A stretch of 53,693 bases of DNA from Enterobacter sichuanensis (GCF_002939185.1 NZ_POVL01000035.1:1-53693); one strand, 5' to 3'. Positions 40,832 through 48,535 are shown, counted from the stretch's first letter. A program made the numbers and translations. The notes: generated by a model not told the origin, from the sequence alone.

Positions 40832-41830
40832 ATGAAGAAGGTCATCTGCGCGTTAGGCCTGGCGGTTGCGTCGGTCAGTTCTGCTCTGGCAACCACATAT
40901 CCTCTGACCATTGAAAATTGTGGCTATAAAGAGACATTCACTAAAGCGCCGGAACGCGTCGTGGCCCTGGGTCAGAATACCGTCGAAATTTTGCTCCTGC
41001 TGGGCCTGGAAGACAAAGTGAAGGCCAGCGCCTTCTGGCCGACCAAAGTGCTGCCGCAGCTGGCGGAACAGAACGCGAAAATTAAAACCCTGACGGTAGA
41101 AATTCCTACGCTTGAATCTGTTCTCGCACAAAATCCTGACTTTGTCCCCGCGCAGACTCCCCTGCTGCTGGGGCCTGAAAGTAAGGTTGCCAAACGCGAC
41201 GATCTGATGACCCTGGGCGTGAACAGCTACGTGTCCCCGGGCATGTGCGCGACCAAAAAAGCCACCGGCGATATGTACGGCAGCCGCCAGAAACTGTGGG
41301 ATATGACCTATCTCTATCAGGAGATTGAGGATTTCGCCAAAATCTTTAACGTGGAAGATCGCGGTCAGGCCGTGATTGCCGATTTCAAAAAACGTGAGGC
41401 TGACCTGCGCCAGGAATTCAGTAAAAACAAAAAAGATCTCTCCTTTGTTTTCTGGTTCTCAAGCTCCTCCCCTTCTGCGGACGCCTACGTCGGCGGTAAA
41501 AATAGCCCTTCCGGATTTATTTCCAGCCTGCTGGGCGGCCATAACGCCATCACCTCCGAGACCGAATGGCCAACCGTGGGCTGGGAAAGCATTATTGCCG
41601 CTAATCCGGATGTCATTGTGGTCTCAAGCCTCGACCGCAACCGCTGGGCACTGGATAACGCGGAAGAAAAAATCAAATTCCTCAAAAGCGATCCGGCAGT
41701 CAGCCAGCTGGACGCGGTGAAAAAGGGTCATATCGTGGTGATGGACGGCCAGGCGATGAACCCGACGATCCGCACGATTTACGGGGCTCAGCAGGTTGGC
41801 GAACAGCTCAGAAAACTGGGGCTGAACTGA
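40832..41830 (+). CDS. Iron-siderophore-type ABC transporter substrate-binding protein
   Basis: This 332-residue periplasmic binding protein belongs to the FecB/FepB/BtuF class. A signal peptide spans residues 1-20 (MKKVICALGLAVASVSSALA), with no lipobox. The fold motifs ERVVALGQNTVEILLLLGLEDKV and WPTVGWESIIAANPDVIVV are present. A strong promoter with a Fur-like box precedes it, and a permease follows with a TGATG overlap. The ligand is unknown; iron chelate is the best guess. Confidence 0.88.
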   Translation: MKKVICALGLAVASVSSALATTYPLTIENCGYKETFTKAPERVVALGQNTVEILLLLGLEDKVKASAFWPTKVLPQLAEQNAKIKTLTVEIPTLESVLAQNPDFVPAQTPLLLGPESKVAKRDDLMTLGVNSYVSPGMCATKKATGDMYGSRQKLWDMTYLYQEIEDFAKIFNVEDRGQAVIADFKKREADLRQEFSKNKKDLSFVFWFSSSSPSADAYVGGKNSPSGFISSLLGGHNAITSETEWPTVGWESIIAANPDVIVVSSLDRNRWALDNAEEKIKFLKSDPAVSQLDAVKKGHIVVMDGQAMNPTIRTIYGAQQVGEQLRKLGLN

Positions 41831-42867
41831 TGACCACCGCCGTCCTTCAGGCCAGGCAGAGCCTGGTTCTGACGACCTCATGTTTGCTTGCCTTTGTCCT
41901 GCTATTTCTGGTTATCGCGCTGAGCGTCAGCGTCGGCGAGCTGTCCATTCCGCTGCAGAACGTCTTTTATGCCATCAGCAATAAAATGGGGCTCACCGGG
42001 GTTCCGCTCAACCGTATCTATGAGAGCGTCATCTGGGACTTTCGCCTGAGCCGCGCGCTGGTGGCAGCCTGCTGCGGCGCGGGGCTGGCCATCTGCGGCG
42101 CCGTATTGCAGAGCCTGCTGAAGAACGCGCTGGCGGAGCCATACGTGCTGGGCGTATCCGCCGGCGCGTCGACTGGCGCGGTTTCCGTGGTGGTGTTGGG
42201 GATCGGCACCGGCGCGGTGTCGCTTTCTGCGGGTGCCTTTGCCGGGGCGTTCGCCGCCTTTGCGTTTGTCGCGTTTCTGACCAACGGCGCGCGTGGAGGA
42301 AATGAACGAACTATTCTGGCGGGCGTTGCCGCCTCGCAGCTTTTCAACGCCATTACCGCCTACACCATCAGCACTTCCGCCAGCGCCCAGCAGGCGCGTG
42401 ACGTGATGTTCTGGCTGCTGGGCAGTTTCAGCGGCGTGCGCTGGCCCGAATTCCAGCTTGCACTGGTGGTGGTACTGATTGGGTTAGCCGTGTGCCTCTA
42501 CTATTCCCGGGCGCTGGATGCCTTTACGTTCGGCGATGACGCCGCGGCGTCGCTGGGCATCGCCGTCCCGTGGGTACGTCTGGTGCTCTTTACCACCACC
42601 GCACTGATCACCGCGACCATCGTCAGCATGGCGGGATCAATCGGCTTTGTCGGGCTGGTAGTGCCGCACGTCATGCGTTTCCTGTTCGGGCCGCTGCATC
42701 GTACATTGCTGATCGCCAGCGCGCTGGCAGGGGCGATCCTGATGGTGCTGGCGGACATCGCCTCGCGCATGCTGATCGCCCCGCAAAGCCTGCCCGTCGG
42801 CGTTGTGACCGCGCTGGTTGGCGTTCCGTTCTTTGCCGTGATTATCTACCGCTCAAGGAATAAGTGA
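41830..42867 (+). CDS. Iron-type ABC transporter permease, FecCD family
   Basis: This 345-residue inner-membrane permease has about ten helices. It has the family motif AICGAVLQSLLKNALAEPYVLGVSAGAS near 85-110 and the coupling region GSIGFVGLVVPHVMRFLFGP near 270. A single permease gene implies a homodimer. It is translationally coupled to both neighbours. Confidence 0.92.
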   Translation: MTTAVLQARQSLVLTTSCLLAFVLLFLVIALSVSVGELSIPLQNVFYAISNKMGLTGVPLNRIYESVIWDFRLSRALVAACCGAGLAICGAVLQSLLKNALAEPYVLGVSAGASTGAVSVVVLGIGTGAVSLSAGAFAGAFAAFAFVAFLTNGARGGNERTILAGVAASQLFNAITAYTISTSASAQQARDVMFWLLGSFSGVRWPEFQLALVVVLIGLAVCLYYSRALDAFTFGDDAAASLGIAVPWVRLVLFTTTALITATIVSMAGSIGFVGLVVPHVMRFLFGPLHRTLLIASALAGAILMVLADIASRMLIAPQSLPVGVVTALVGVPFFAVIIYRSRNK

Positions 42868-43628
42868 TGAGTATCTGCGCTGAACATATTACCTGGAAGG
42901 TGGGTAAAAAAGTCATCGTTAATGACGTTTCGCTGACGGTGTCTCGCGGGGAAACGGTCGGCTTGCTTGGCCCCAACGGCTGCGGTAAATCATCGCTTCT
43001 GCGCATTCTGGCTGGTCTGCGCCGCCCGGACTGCGGCAGCGTTACCCTGGACGGTCAGGACATCGCCCGCATCGCCAAAAAACAGCTTGCCCGCCGGGTG
43101 GCCTTCGTTGAACAGCACGGGATGACCGACGCGAACATGCGCGTGCGCGACGTGGTGAAGCTCGGGCGTATTCCGCACCACTCCGCTTTTTCCAACTGGA
43201 GCAGGCATGATGACGAAACCGTCACCGCCGCGCTGCAACGGGTGGATATGCTGGATAAAAGCGATCAGGGCTGGCTGAGCCTCTCTGGCGGCGAGCGCCA
43301 GCGCGTCCACATTGCCCGCGCCCTGGCCCAGACCCCGACGGAAATCCTGCTCGATGAACCGACCAACCACCTGGACATTCATCATCAGATGCAGCTGATG
43401 CAGTTGATCAGCGAATTACCGGTCACCAGCATTGTCGCCATACACGATCTCAACCACGCCTCGATGTTTTGTGACTCGCTGATTGTGATGCAGAAAGGAC
43501 AAATTGTGGCCACAGGAACGCCGCAGGAGATCCTCTCCGAGGCGCTGCTCTGGGATGTTTTCCGGGTAAAAACCAAAATCGAAATCTCGCCGTTCCATGG
43601 CAAAAAGCATATCCACTTTATCGTTTAG
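42867..43628 (+). CDS. Iron-type ABC transporter ATP-binding protein
   Basis: This 253-residue ATPase is of the FecE/FepC class. Walker A is GPNGCGKSS near 34, the signature LSGGERQRVHIARA near 138 and Walker B ILLDEPTNHLDI near 158. I chose the ATG that overlaps the permease stop (TGATG); a GTG three bases earlier is also possible. It completes a binding protein-permease-ATPase set. Confidence 0.92.
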   Translation: MSICAEHITWKVGKKVIVNDVSLTVSRGETVGLLGPNGCGKSSLLRILAGLRRPDCGSVTLDGQDIARIAKKQLARRVAFVEQHGMTDANMRVRDVVKLGRIPHHSAFSNWSRHDDETVTAALQRVDMLDKSDQGWLSLSGGERQRVHIARALAQTPTEILLDEPTNHLDIHHQMQLMQLISELPVTSIVAIHDLNHASMFCDSLIVMQKGQIVATGTPQEILSEALLWDVFRVKTKIEISPFHGKKHIHFIV

Positions 43629-43644
43629 GGGCGAGTGAACGACG

Positions 43645-44865
43645 ATGCCCCTTCGCCCTGCCACCGCGCTCTGGCCGCCCGTTTTACTGGGCAGCCAGTT
43701 TGTTTTTAACATTGGCTTTTACGCCGTTGTCCCCTTCCTGGCGATATTCCTGCGCGACGATATGCTGCTCTCCGGCGGGCTGATCGGGCTGATCCTGGGG
43801 CTGCGCACGTTCTCCCAGCAGGGGATGTTTATCGTCGGGGGCGCGCTCTCGGACCGCTTTGGCGCGAAAGTCGTGATCCTGAGCGGGTGTGTTATCCGCG
43901 TCGCGGGCTATCTGCTGCTGGCGTTCGGGGAATCGCTGTGGCCGATTATTCTGGGCGCGTGTCTGACAGGCGTGGGCGGCGCGCTGTTTTCTCCGTCTAT
44001 TGAGGCATTGCTGGCGAAAGCAGGCACGCACAGCGAGGCGAAAGGTAAACGAAGCCGGGCGGAGTGGTTCGCGCTCTTTGCGGTTTGCGGGGAACTCGGT
44101 GCCGTACTGGGCCCGGTTGCCGGCGCCCTGCTAACCGGCCTGGGCTTTCGTCAGGTGGCTCTCGCGGGGGCAGGCGTCTTTATCGTTGCGCTGGTGGTGC
44201 TCTATTTTTGCCTGCCCGCGTCACGCCACGCCGCGCAGACGCTGAAGCTCGTTCCCTGGTGGACGACGTTCCGCCAGCCCCGCTTTGTCGCCTTTATCAT
44301 TGCCTACAGTTCGTGGCTTTTAAGCTATAACCAGCTCTATCTGGCGCTGCCGGTAGAGATCCAGCGCTCTGGCGGTAACGAGAAAGATCTCGGCCCGCTT
44401 TTTATGCTGGCCTCCGTTCTGATCATCACCTTACAGCTGCCGCTGGCGCGTTTCGCCCGGCGTGTGGGCGCTGTGAGGATCCTGCCGGTGGGCTTTTTGC
44501 TGCTCTCCGCCGCCTTTGCAAGCGTGGCAATGTTTGCGTCGACGGCACCGCCAGAGGGCTGGCTGCGCCTGCTGCCGTCGATCTGTTTCGTGACCCTGCT
44601 GACGCTGGGACAGATGCTGCTGGTGCCCTCGGCAAAGGATCTGATACCGAGGTTTGCCGAGGAGTCCACGCTGGGGGCGCACTATGGCGCACTCGCCACC
44701 GCTGGCGGCATTGCGGTACTGGCAGGAAACTTGTTGTTTGGTAGCCTGCTGGATCGCGCGCTGGTGCCCTCAACGCAGGCAATGTATCCTTGGCTGCTGC
44801 TGGCCCTTTTCCCACTCTGCAGCGCGCTGGCCCTGAACGTGATTTGCCGCCCGCTGAGACGCTGA
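43645..44865 (+). CDS. MFS transporter linked to the iron-type ABC operon
   Basis: This 406-residue inner-membrane protein has about twelve helices. It has the MFS motif A-like GALSDRFGAKVVILSG near 66 and a motif C-like region GELGAVLGPVAGALLTG near 150. It starts 17 bp after the ATPase stop with no terminator between, so it is probably co-transcribed. It could export a siderophore or release the chelator after iron delivery. The substrate cannot be read from the sequence, and no TonB receptor gene is adjacent. Confidence 0.85.
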   Translation: MPLRPATALWPPVLLGSQFVFNIGFYAVVPFLAIFLRDDMLLSGGLIGLILGLRTFSQQGMFIVGGALSDRFGAKVVILSGCVIRVAGYLLLAFGESLWPIILGACLTGVGGALFSPSIEALLAKAGTHSEAKGKRSRAEWFALFAVCGELGAVLGPVAGALLTGLGFRQVALAGAGVFIVALVVLYFCLPASRHAAQTLKLVPWWTTFRQPRFVAFIIAYSSWLLSYNQLYLALPVEIQRSGGNEKDLGPLFMLASVLIITLQLPLARFARRVGAVRILPVGFLLLSAAFASVAMFASTAPPEGWLRLLPSICFVTLLTLGQMLLVPSAKDLIPRFAEESTLGAHYGALATAGGIAVLAGNLLFGSLLDRALVPSTQAMYPWLLLALFPLCSALALNVICRPLRR

Positions 44866-44870
44866 ACCGG

Positions 44871-45215
44871 TCACTTTTTCGGGCGATACTTTTCAGGCAG
44901 CTCCGGCACGGGACGACGGTCATCAATCAGATGACGAACGGTCAGGATCGGGTGACGCCATAACATACGCGGGCCAGCCCAGCGCATAATCTGCTTCATC
45001 TCTTCCCGTTTTGCAGGCTGGTAGCAGTGCACCGGACACTGTTTGCAGGCAGGCTTTTCTTCACCAAATACGCATTTATCCAGACGCTTATCGGCATAGG
45101 CATTCAGCGCCTGATAATGCCCTTCGTCCTGAGACGCGTCAGGACAGTGCTTTTCATACAGGGCGATCATTCTGGCGATCGTCTTTTTTTCGCGAGAAAT
45201 TCGTTTACCAGACAT
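44871..45215 (-). CDS. ygbA: YgbA family protein (nitric oxide-responsive)
   Basis: This 114-residue cysteine-containing protein is of the YgbA family, induced by nitric oxide in enterics through NsrR. The Cys-rich centre KCVFGEEKPACKQCPVHCYQP (residues about 47-67) could bind a metal. It is convergent with the MFS gene, 5 bp apart. An NsrR-type palindrome lies just upstream. In E. coli ygbA lies between fhlA and mutS, which fits the mutS fragment found at 47493. Confidence 0.9.
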   Translation of the reverse strand: MSGKRISREKKTIARMIALYEKHCPDASQDEGHYQALNAYADKRLDKCVFGEEKPACKQCPVHCYQPAKREEMKQIMRWAGPRMLWRHPILTVRHLIDDRRPVPELPEKYRPKK

Positions 45216-45233
45216 AGCGGCTCACTGGTTAAT

Positions 45234-45256
45234 AACATGCATTCATAATACCTCTT
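45234..45256. promoter_or_regulatory. NsrR-type operator upstream of ygbA
   Basis: AACATGCATTCATAATACCTCTT fits the NsrR pattern of two AAGATGCATTT-like arms facing each other in a 23-bp site; the left arm is nearly perfect, the right arm weaker. Its end is 19 bp from the ygbA start. Given here as arms AACATGCATT and AATACCTCTT. Confidence 0.65.
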
Positions 45257-45332
45257 AATGCCTCTTTTTTCAGTTGTTGCATGTCATTTTCTGAACCCGC
45301 CTTCCACTTTTAAGCCTCCCTCAGCCACGCTT

Positions 45333-45352
45333 TACTGGTATTTTATACAGGC
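45333..45352. promoter_or_regulatory. LexA box upstream of the symE-like gene
   Basis: TACTGGTATTTTATACAGGC differs from CTGT-N8-ACAG by one base (CTGG). It lies 35 bp before the symE-like start. E. coli symE is SOS-induced through LexA, so the same control is expected here. Confidence 0.7.
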
Positions 45353-45387
45353 ATTAAGAGCCCTGCTGCCGTCGTTATGGAGGATGT

Positions 45388-45618
45388 ATGCAAGAGATCG
45401 CCAGCACTAAACACTATCGCCGCTTAAAAGTCGGTTATTTCAGAAAACGTCACGAAGACCGGAAAACTAAAATTCCGACACGTTACAGCGTACATGCGGC
45501 GTTGAGCTTAAAAGGCGACTGGCTTGAACAGGCAGGTTTTACCACCCACTCGCAGGTGCGTGTGGGGGTCGAACAGGGGAAAATCGTTATTGAGTTACTG
45601 AACCCTGGCGAAGCATAG
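45388..45618 (+). CDS. symE: SymE-like SOS-induced toxin
   Basis: This 76-residue SymE-family protein has the AbrB/SpoVT-like core IPTRYSVHAALSLKGDWLEQAGFTTHSQVRVGVEQGKIVIELL. It lacks the C-terminal extension of E. coli SymE (113 residues), where SymE acts as a toxin or nucleoid-binding protein silenced by the antisense RNA SymR. The LexA box upstream supports SOS control. A GGAGG site precedes the ATG. An antisense RNA on the opposite strand is likely but I cannot define it. Confidence 0.75.
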   Translation: MQEIASTKHYRRLKVGYFRKRHEDRKTKIPTRYSVHAALSLKGDWLEQAGFTTHSQVRVGVEQGKIVIELLNPGEA

Positions 45619-45644
45619 CGTCACACGTAGGCCAACGTAACCTC

Positions 45645-45671
45645 CTGATGATACCAAAGCGGTATCATCAG
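45645..45671. terminator. Hairpin between convergent symE-like and membrane protein genes
   Basis: CTGATGATACC and GGTATCATCAG make a perfect 11-bp stem with loop AAAGC. It sits between two convergent genes, so it may end both transcripts, although neither side has a clear U-tract. Confidence 0.5.
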
Positions 45672-46147
45672 CGAGAGCAGAAGAAAATAGGACGCTTTCC
45701 TACGGTAAATAAAAAACCTCTGGGCCCTTGCTTCAGGATTGAATAGTTTAACTTATGGTTCGGGTAAATAAAGAAATCAGGCAACACGTCGCCGAGAACG
45801 TTATCTGGCAGCGATTCGTCATTCACATCATGGATCTTTACCGAAGTAAAATGGAAGGAATCTTTGTTTTCCGTCCAGACATAGGATACATCTCTTCGGA
45901 TAACTGCTGTCGGCTTATCATTTTTAAAATACGTACCGCTGACCGCTACCACACCGGTCTGCTGCTGCATGGTATACATAAAGTCCAGGGTAAGGTTGGC
46001 ACGAACATCTTCATGAAAAACAACGATAGAGACGGAACAGGCTTCCGTATTATGTTTTTTTTCTAAGTGGTAATGGTAAAGCCATGACGCCAGCGCGCCA
46101 ACGGCAAACAGTAAGAGACACATTATCGCAGTTGACCTTTTAGTCAC
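45668..46147 (-). CDS. Membrane-anchored periplasmic protein coupled to a ToxR-type regulator
   Basis: This 159-residue product has one N-terminal membrane helix (AIMCLLLFAVGALASWLYHYH) and a likely periplasmic domain of about 130 residues. I chose the GTG at 46147, which overlaps the upstream gene's TGA as GTGA and has AGGGGG 8 nt before it. The longer ORF start lies inside that gene. Size and partner resemble E. coli YqeJ with YqeI. The arrangement also recalls ToxS with ToxR, a periplasmic stabiliser of the regulator. No function can be assigned from motifs. Confidence 0.65.
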   Translation of the reverse strand: MTKRSTAIMCLLLFAVGALASWLYHYHLEKKHNTEACSVSIVVFHEDVRANLTLDFMYTMQQQTGVVAVSGTYFKNDKPTAVIRRDVSYVWTENKDSFHFTSVKIHDVNDESLPDNVLGDVLPDFFIYPNHKLNYSILKQGPRGFLFTVGKRPIFFCSR

Positions 46148-46971
46148 TGATTGTACCCCCTGAAATAAAGCGTAACGCAACCGGCATCTTCTTCTTGTTC
46201 ATAAGGTTTTCTGCAAATAAGTACCGACAGTGCCGGAGCGGTACTGGATGAGGAGAAGTAGACCCAAGGATATTTTTTACAATCAAGCCCCGTTTGCAGG
46301 ATAATTTTTTTATAACGCGTAAAGTTTCCGATACTTTTAATGTCATCGTTTCGTGAGAAAAAATGACACCCGTTTTCGGTGCTGTTTATTGTGTAATCTT
46401 TAAAAAAATCTTTCTTTGAATAGTCATGCACGGCCAGATGGAGAATAAAATACCCCACCCCAAAAGAGAGGGCCATAAGTAATAGCGAAACATAGCGACG
46501 ATATTGATAACGCGGCGCCTTCGCACTCACCTGTGCGACTGAGGTTTCAGCGATGCTCTCTTTCGACACGGTGACAGGAGGCGCTTCTGATGCCACGCTC
46601 TCAGGCGCGTTTACTGATTCGGCCACGTCGTTTTCAATGCGGGCAACGCTGACGCCTTTTTCAATCTGGAAACCTTTTCTCGGGACCGTGGCCACCAGCG
46701 TATCGTCTGTTTCTCCCGTTGAGCGTAGCCCGCGCCGGATAATGGAGATATTCTGATAAAGCGTATTGGCAGGAACTAACATCCCGTCCTCACCCCAGAC
46801 TTTATCAAAGAACGTCTTTTGGTGGACCACTTCCGGGGAAGATTCAAGCAGAAGAACCAGACACCGACTGGCTGGCGTTGTGAGAATTACGCTTAACTCA
46901 GGTCGGGTCAAAGAGACAAGTAAGTTTTTCTCTGGACAGAATTTAATATTATCGTTAATTATCCAGAACAT
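46144..46971 (-). CDS. Membrane-bound winged-helix regulator (CadC/ToxR/YqeI-like)
   Basis: In this 275-residue protein, an N-terminal winged helix (residues about 1-105; VHQKTFFDKVWGEDGMLVPANTLYQNISIIRRGLR near 50-85, then VATVPRKGFQI) is followed by an Ala/Val/Ser-rich linker. One membrane helix (YVSLLLMALSFGVGYFILHL near 165) and a periplasmic domain with cysteines follow. The layout fits ToxR-family one-component regulators. It is translationally coupled to the downstream membrane protein gene. The target genes are unknown. The region is AT-richer than the core genes around it. Confidence 0.8.
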   Translation of the reverse strand: MFWIINDNIKFCPEKNLLVSLTRPELSVILTTPASRCLVLLLESSPEVVHQKTFFDKVWGEDGMLVPANTLYQNISIIRRGLRSTGETDDTLVATVPRKGFQIEKGVSVARIENDVAESVNAPESVASEAPPVTVSKESIAETSVAQVSAKAPRYQYRRYVSLLLMALSFGVGYFILHLAVHDYSKKDFFKDYTINSTENGCHFFSRNDDIKSIGNFTRYKKIILQTGLDCKKYPWVYFSSSSTAPALSVLICRKPYEQEEDAGCVTLYFRGYNQ

Positions 46972-47492
46972 AGAATACTCACTATACAGTAAACAGATTC
47001 AAAAACTGTTGATATAGATGGCAATTATACTCTGTGAATAATCCTTGTCAAAGCAGACAGTTAGATCACCACTACAGGTGCATCAATGAAATAAAAATAA
47101 TTAGCGCAGGAAAAAATAACACCCAGACATCGTGTCTCGATTACGCTTCTTAAACGGAAATAGAAATAATGACATTATATTCTGAACGAATTAATCGCTG
47201 TTGACCTTTAATGCGCGATAACAATCGTTCACAGCTCCTGTGACGGCCACAGGTGCACAGCGCACCGGCCACAGCCAGGACGACGCGAGACTGCCTTTTA
47301 TGTGTGGAATCAGGTACGCATTTTGCGTCGAAAGAGCCTGCACGTCTGTTTTCCTGCACTACAGACTCCGTTATCATGGTCGCTTCACAATTCATGATAA
47401 GAAACACAGGATTTCATGAGTTCCAATGAGAGATAACACTGACAATAAAAAAGACAACTCATTGAATTTTATAAAATGGACACGGTAACCTA
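46972..47492. other. AT-rich gap with a two-frame open stretch
   Basis: No confident gene lies between the ToxR-type gene and the mutS fragment. On the minus strand, 47150-47407 is open for 85 codons (GTG start; AVAGALCTCGRHRSCERLLS). A second minus-strand frame over about 47200-47365 is also open and reads ALSTQNAYLIPHIKG and APVAVTGAVNDCYRALK. The DNA there has short inverted repeats (CCTGTG/CACAGG, GGTGC/GCACC). It may be a gene remnant or a structured RNA. The last 80 bp before 47493 is probably the native mutS leader. Confidence 0.3.
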
Positions 47493-47561
47493 ATGAGTAC
47501 ACTAGACAATTTCGACGCCCATACCCCCATGATGCATTGGTGTGTTAATGCTGATTATTAA
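47493..47561 (+). pseudogene. mutS: 5' fragment of mutS, cut after codon 14
   Basis: The codons from 47493 read MSTLDNFDAHTPMM, which corresponds to the N-terminus of mismatch repair protein MutS (E. coli MSAIENFDAHTPMM). At about 47536 the match stops and the frame runs 8 foreign codons to TAA at 47559. Full MutS is about 853 residues. The place next to ygbA is where E. coli mutS lies. Either mutS is broken here, or an island integrated at its 5' end and an intact copy lies beyond the window. Confidence 0.8.
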
Positions 47562-47704
47562 AGATAATTTTCCACCAGAAAATAAAAACCATATTTCAAC
47601 CTACATTTATGTAACTATCTGATTTTAAGAATATTGTTTGCTGTACTCATCCAGCGTTATACTCCCTCTGTTTTCCCATCCATCTAATAACACAGGGCAT
47701 CCCC

Positions 47705-48322
47705 ATGAGCCGATACCATGTATCCAGCAGTGAAGGCCAGTATGAGAAAGACTCTGGCGAGCAGGTTTTGGCTAATAAGCTGGGGATCGCTACTTCTGAT
47801 GAGATGGATGAGGTTGAACTTGTCCTGTTAGAACAACTCTACCAGTCTGTTTTTGAAGAACAGTTCCCGGAAGGACAACTCAGCGTAGCCCTGCTAAAAA
47901 GCTGGCATCGCCGCTGGTTAGGTAACATCTACGAGTGGGCTGGACAAGAAAGAGCGGTTAATATCAGCAAAGGCGGCTTTATGTTTGCCCCCTCAGCACA
48001 GTTGCCAAAACTGCTGAACGAGTTCGACACGAAGTATCTGACTCAATACACGCCGTGTAGCGGCATGGACGAAGAACAACTCATCACCGCTATCGCCATA
48101 ACCCATGTCGAGCTGATACTCATCCATCCATTCAGAGAAGGAAACGGGCGTTTGTCGCGACTATTAGCCGACGTTATGGCCGTTCAGGGAGGATACAAAC
48201 CGCTGGATTATAAAAGCTGGGAGCAAAACAAAACCCAGTATATCTCGGCTATCCATGCGGGCGTATCAATGGACTACGAGCCGATGAGACACTGGGTCAG
48301 AGAAGCATTAAGAAGGGGCTAA
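47705..48322 (+). CDS. fic: Fic-domain protein (putative AMP transferase toxin)
   Basis: This 205-residue protein has the full Fic active site HPFREGNGR at residues 141-149 and a flap GGFMFAP near 91. Fic enzymes usually transfer AMP from ATP to a target protein such as gyrase or topoisomerase IV. I see no [S/T]xxxE[G/N] inhibitory motif within it, so it probably needs a separate antitoxin. A 56-residue gene converges on it with overlapping stop codons and is the best candidate. TATACT (47658-47663) may be its -10. It is the first gene after the mutS break. Confidence 0.88.
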   Translation: MSRYHVSSSEGQYEKDSGEQVLANKLGIATSDEMDEVELVLLEQLYQSVFEEQFPEGQLSVALLKSWHRRWLGNIYEWAGQERAVNISKGGFMFAPSAQLPKLLNEFDTKYLTQYTPCSGMDEEQLITAIAITHVELILIHPFREGNGRLSRLLADVMAVQGGYKPLDYKSWEQNKTQYISAIHAGVSMDYEPMRHWVREALRRG

Positions 48323-48489
48323 ACCGCAAGACGTAAATGAGCAAATTTTTTGCGTGTAGCTTCAAGGGAAGCTTCGATCTTCGCGGAGGACTGCCCTGTT
48401 TCAACAGCCGTAGATGTTGCTACTGAGCGAACGATGTCAGCACGAGACGGCTTAGCATAGCTTGCCTGAGTTTTTTTGTTGTTGCTCAT
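48319..48489 (-). CDS. Small protein, candidate Fic antitoxin
   Basis: A 56-codon ORF starts MSNNKKTQASYAKPSRADIV. AGGAG lies five bases before its ATG, and it has its own TGGTATAAT extended -10 promoter. It is helical, charged and without a membrane segment. SVATSTAVETG (Ser26-x3-Glu30) and SAKIEAS (Ser35-x3-Glu39) resemble the [S/T]xxxE[G/N] inhibitory motif of class I Fic antitoxins, but the last residue is Thr or Ala, not Gly or Asn. The stop codon overlaps the fic stop convergently. It lies 98 bp after hsdR on the same strand, so it may also be reached by hsd transcripts. Function is inferred. Confidence 0.65.
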   Translation of the reverse strand: MSNNKKTQASYAKPSRADIVRSVATSTAVETGQSSAKIEASLEATRKKFAHLRLAV

Positions 48490-48535
48490 AATTACTCCTG
48501 AAAAGCAAAATCTGGGCTGAAAACATCATCTAAGC

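Noticed and set aside
46140..46346. A 68-codon frame inside the ToxR-type gene
   Set aside because: It lies wholly in another frame of a convincing gene and has no ribosome binding site.
48319..48489. Identity of the small gene as YhfG, the known Fic partner of E. coli
   Set aside because: The sequence does not resemble YhfG as I remember it; only the S-x3-E motif logic supports an antitoxin role.
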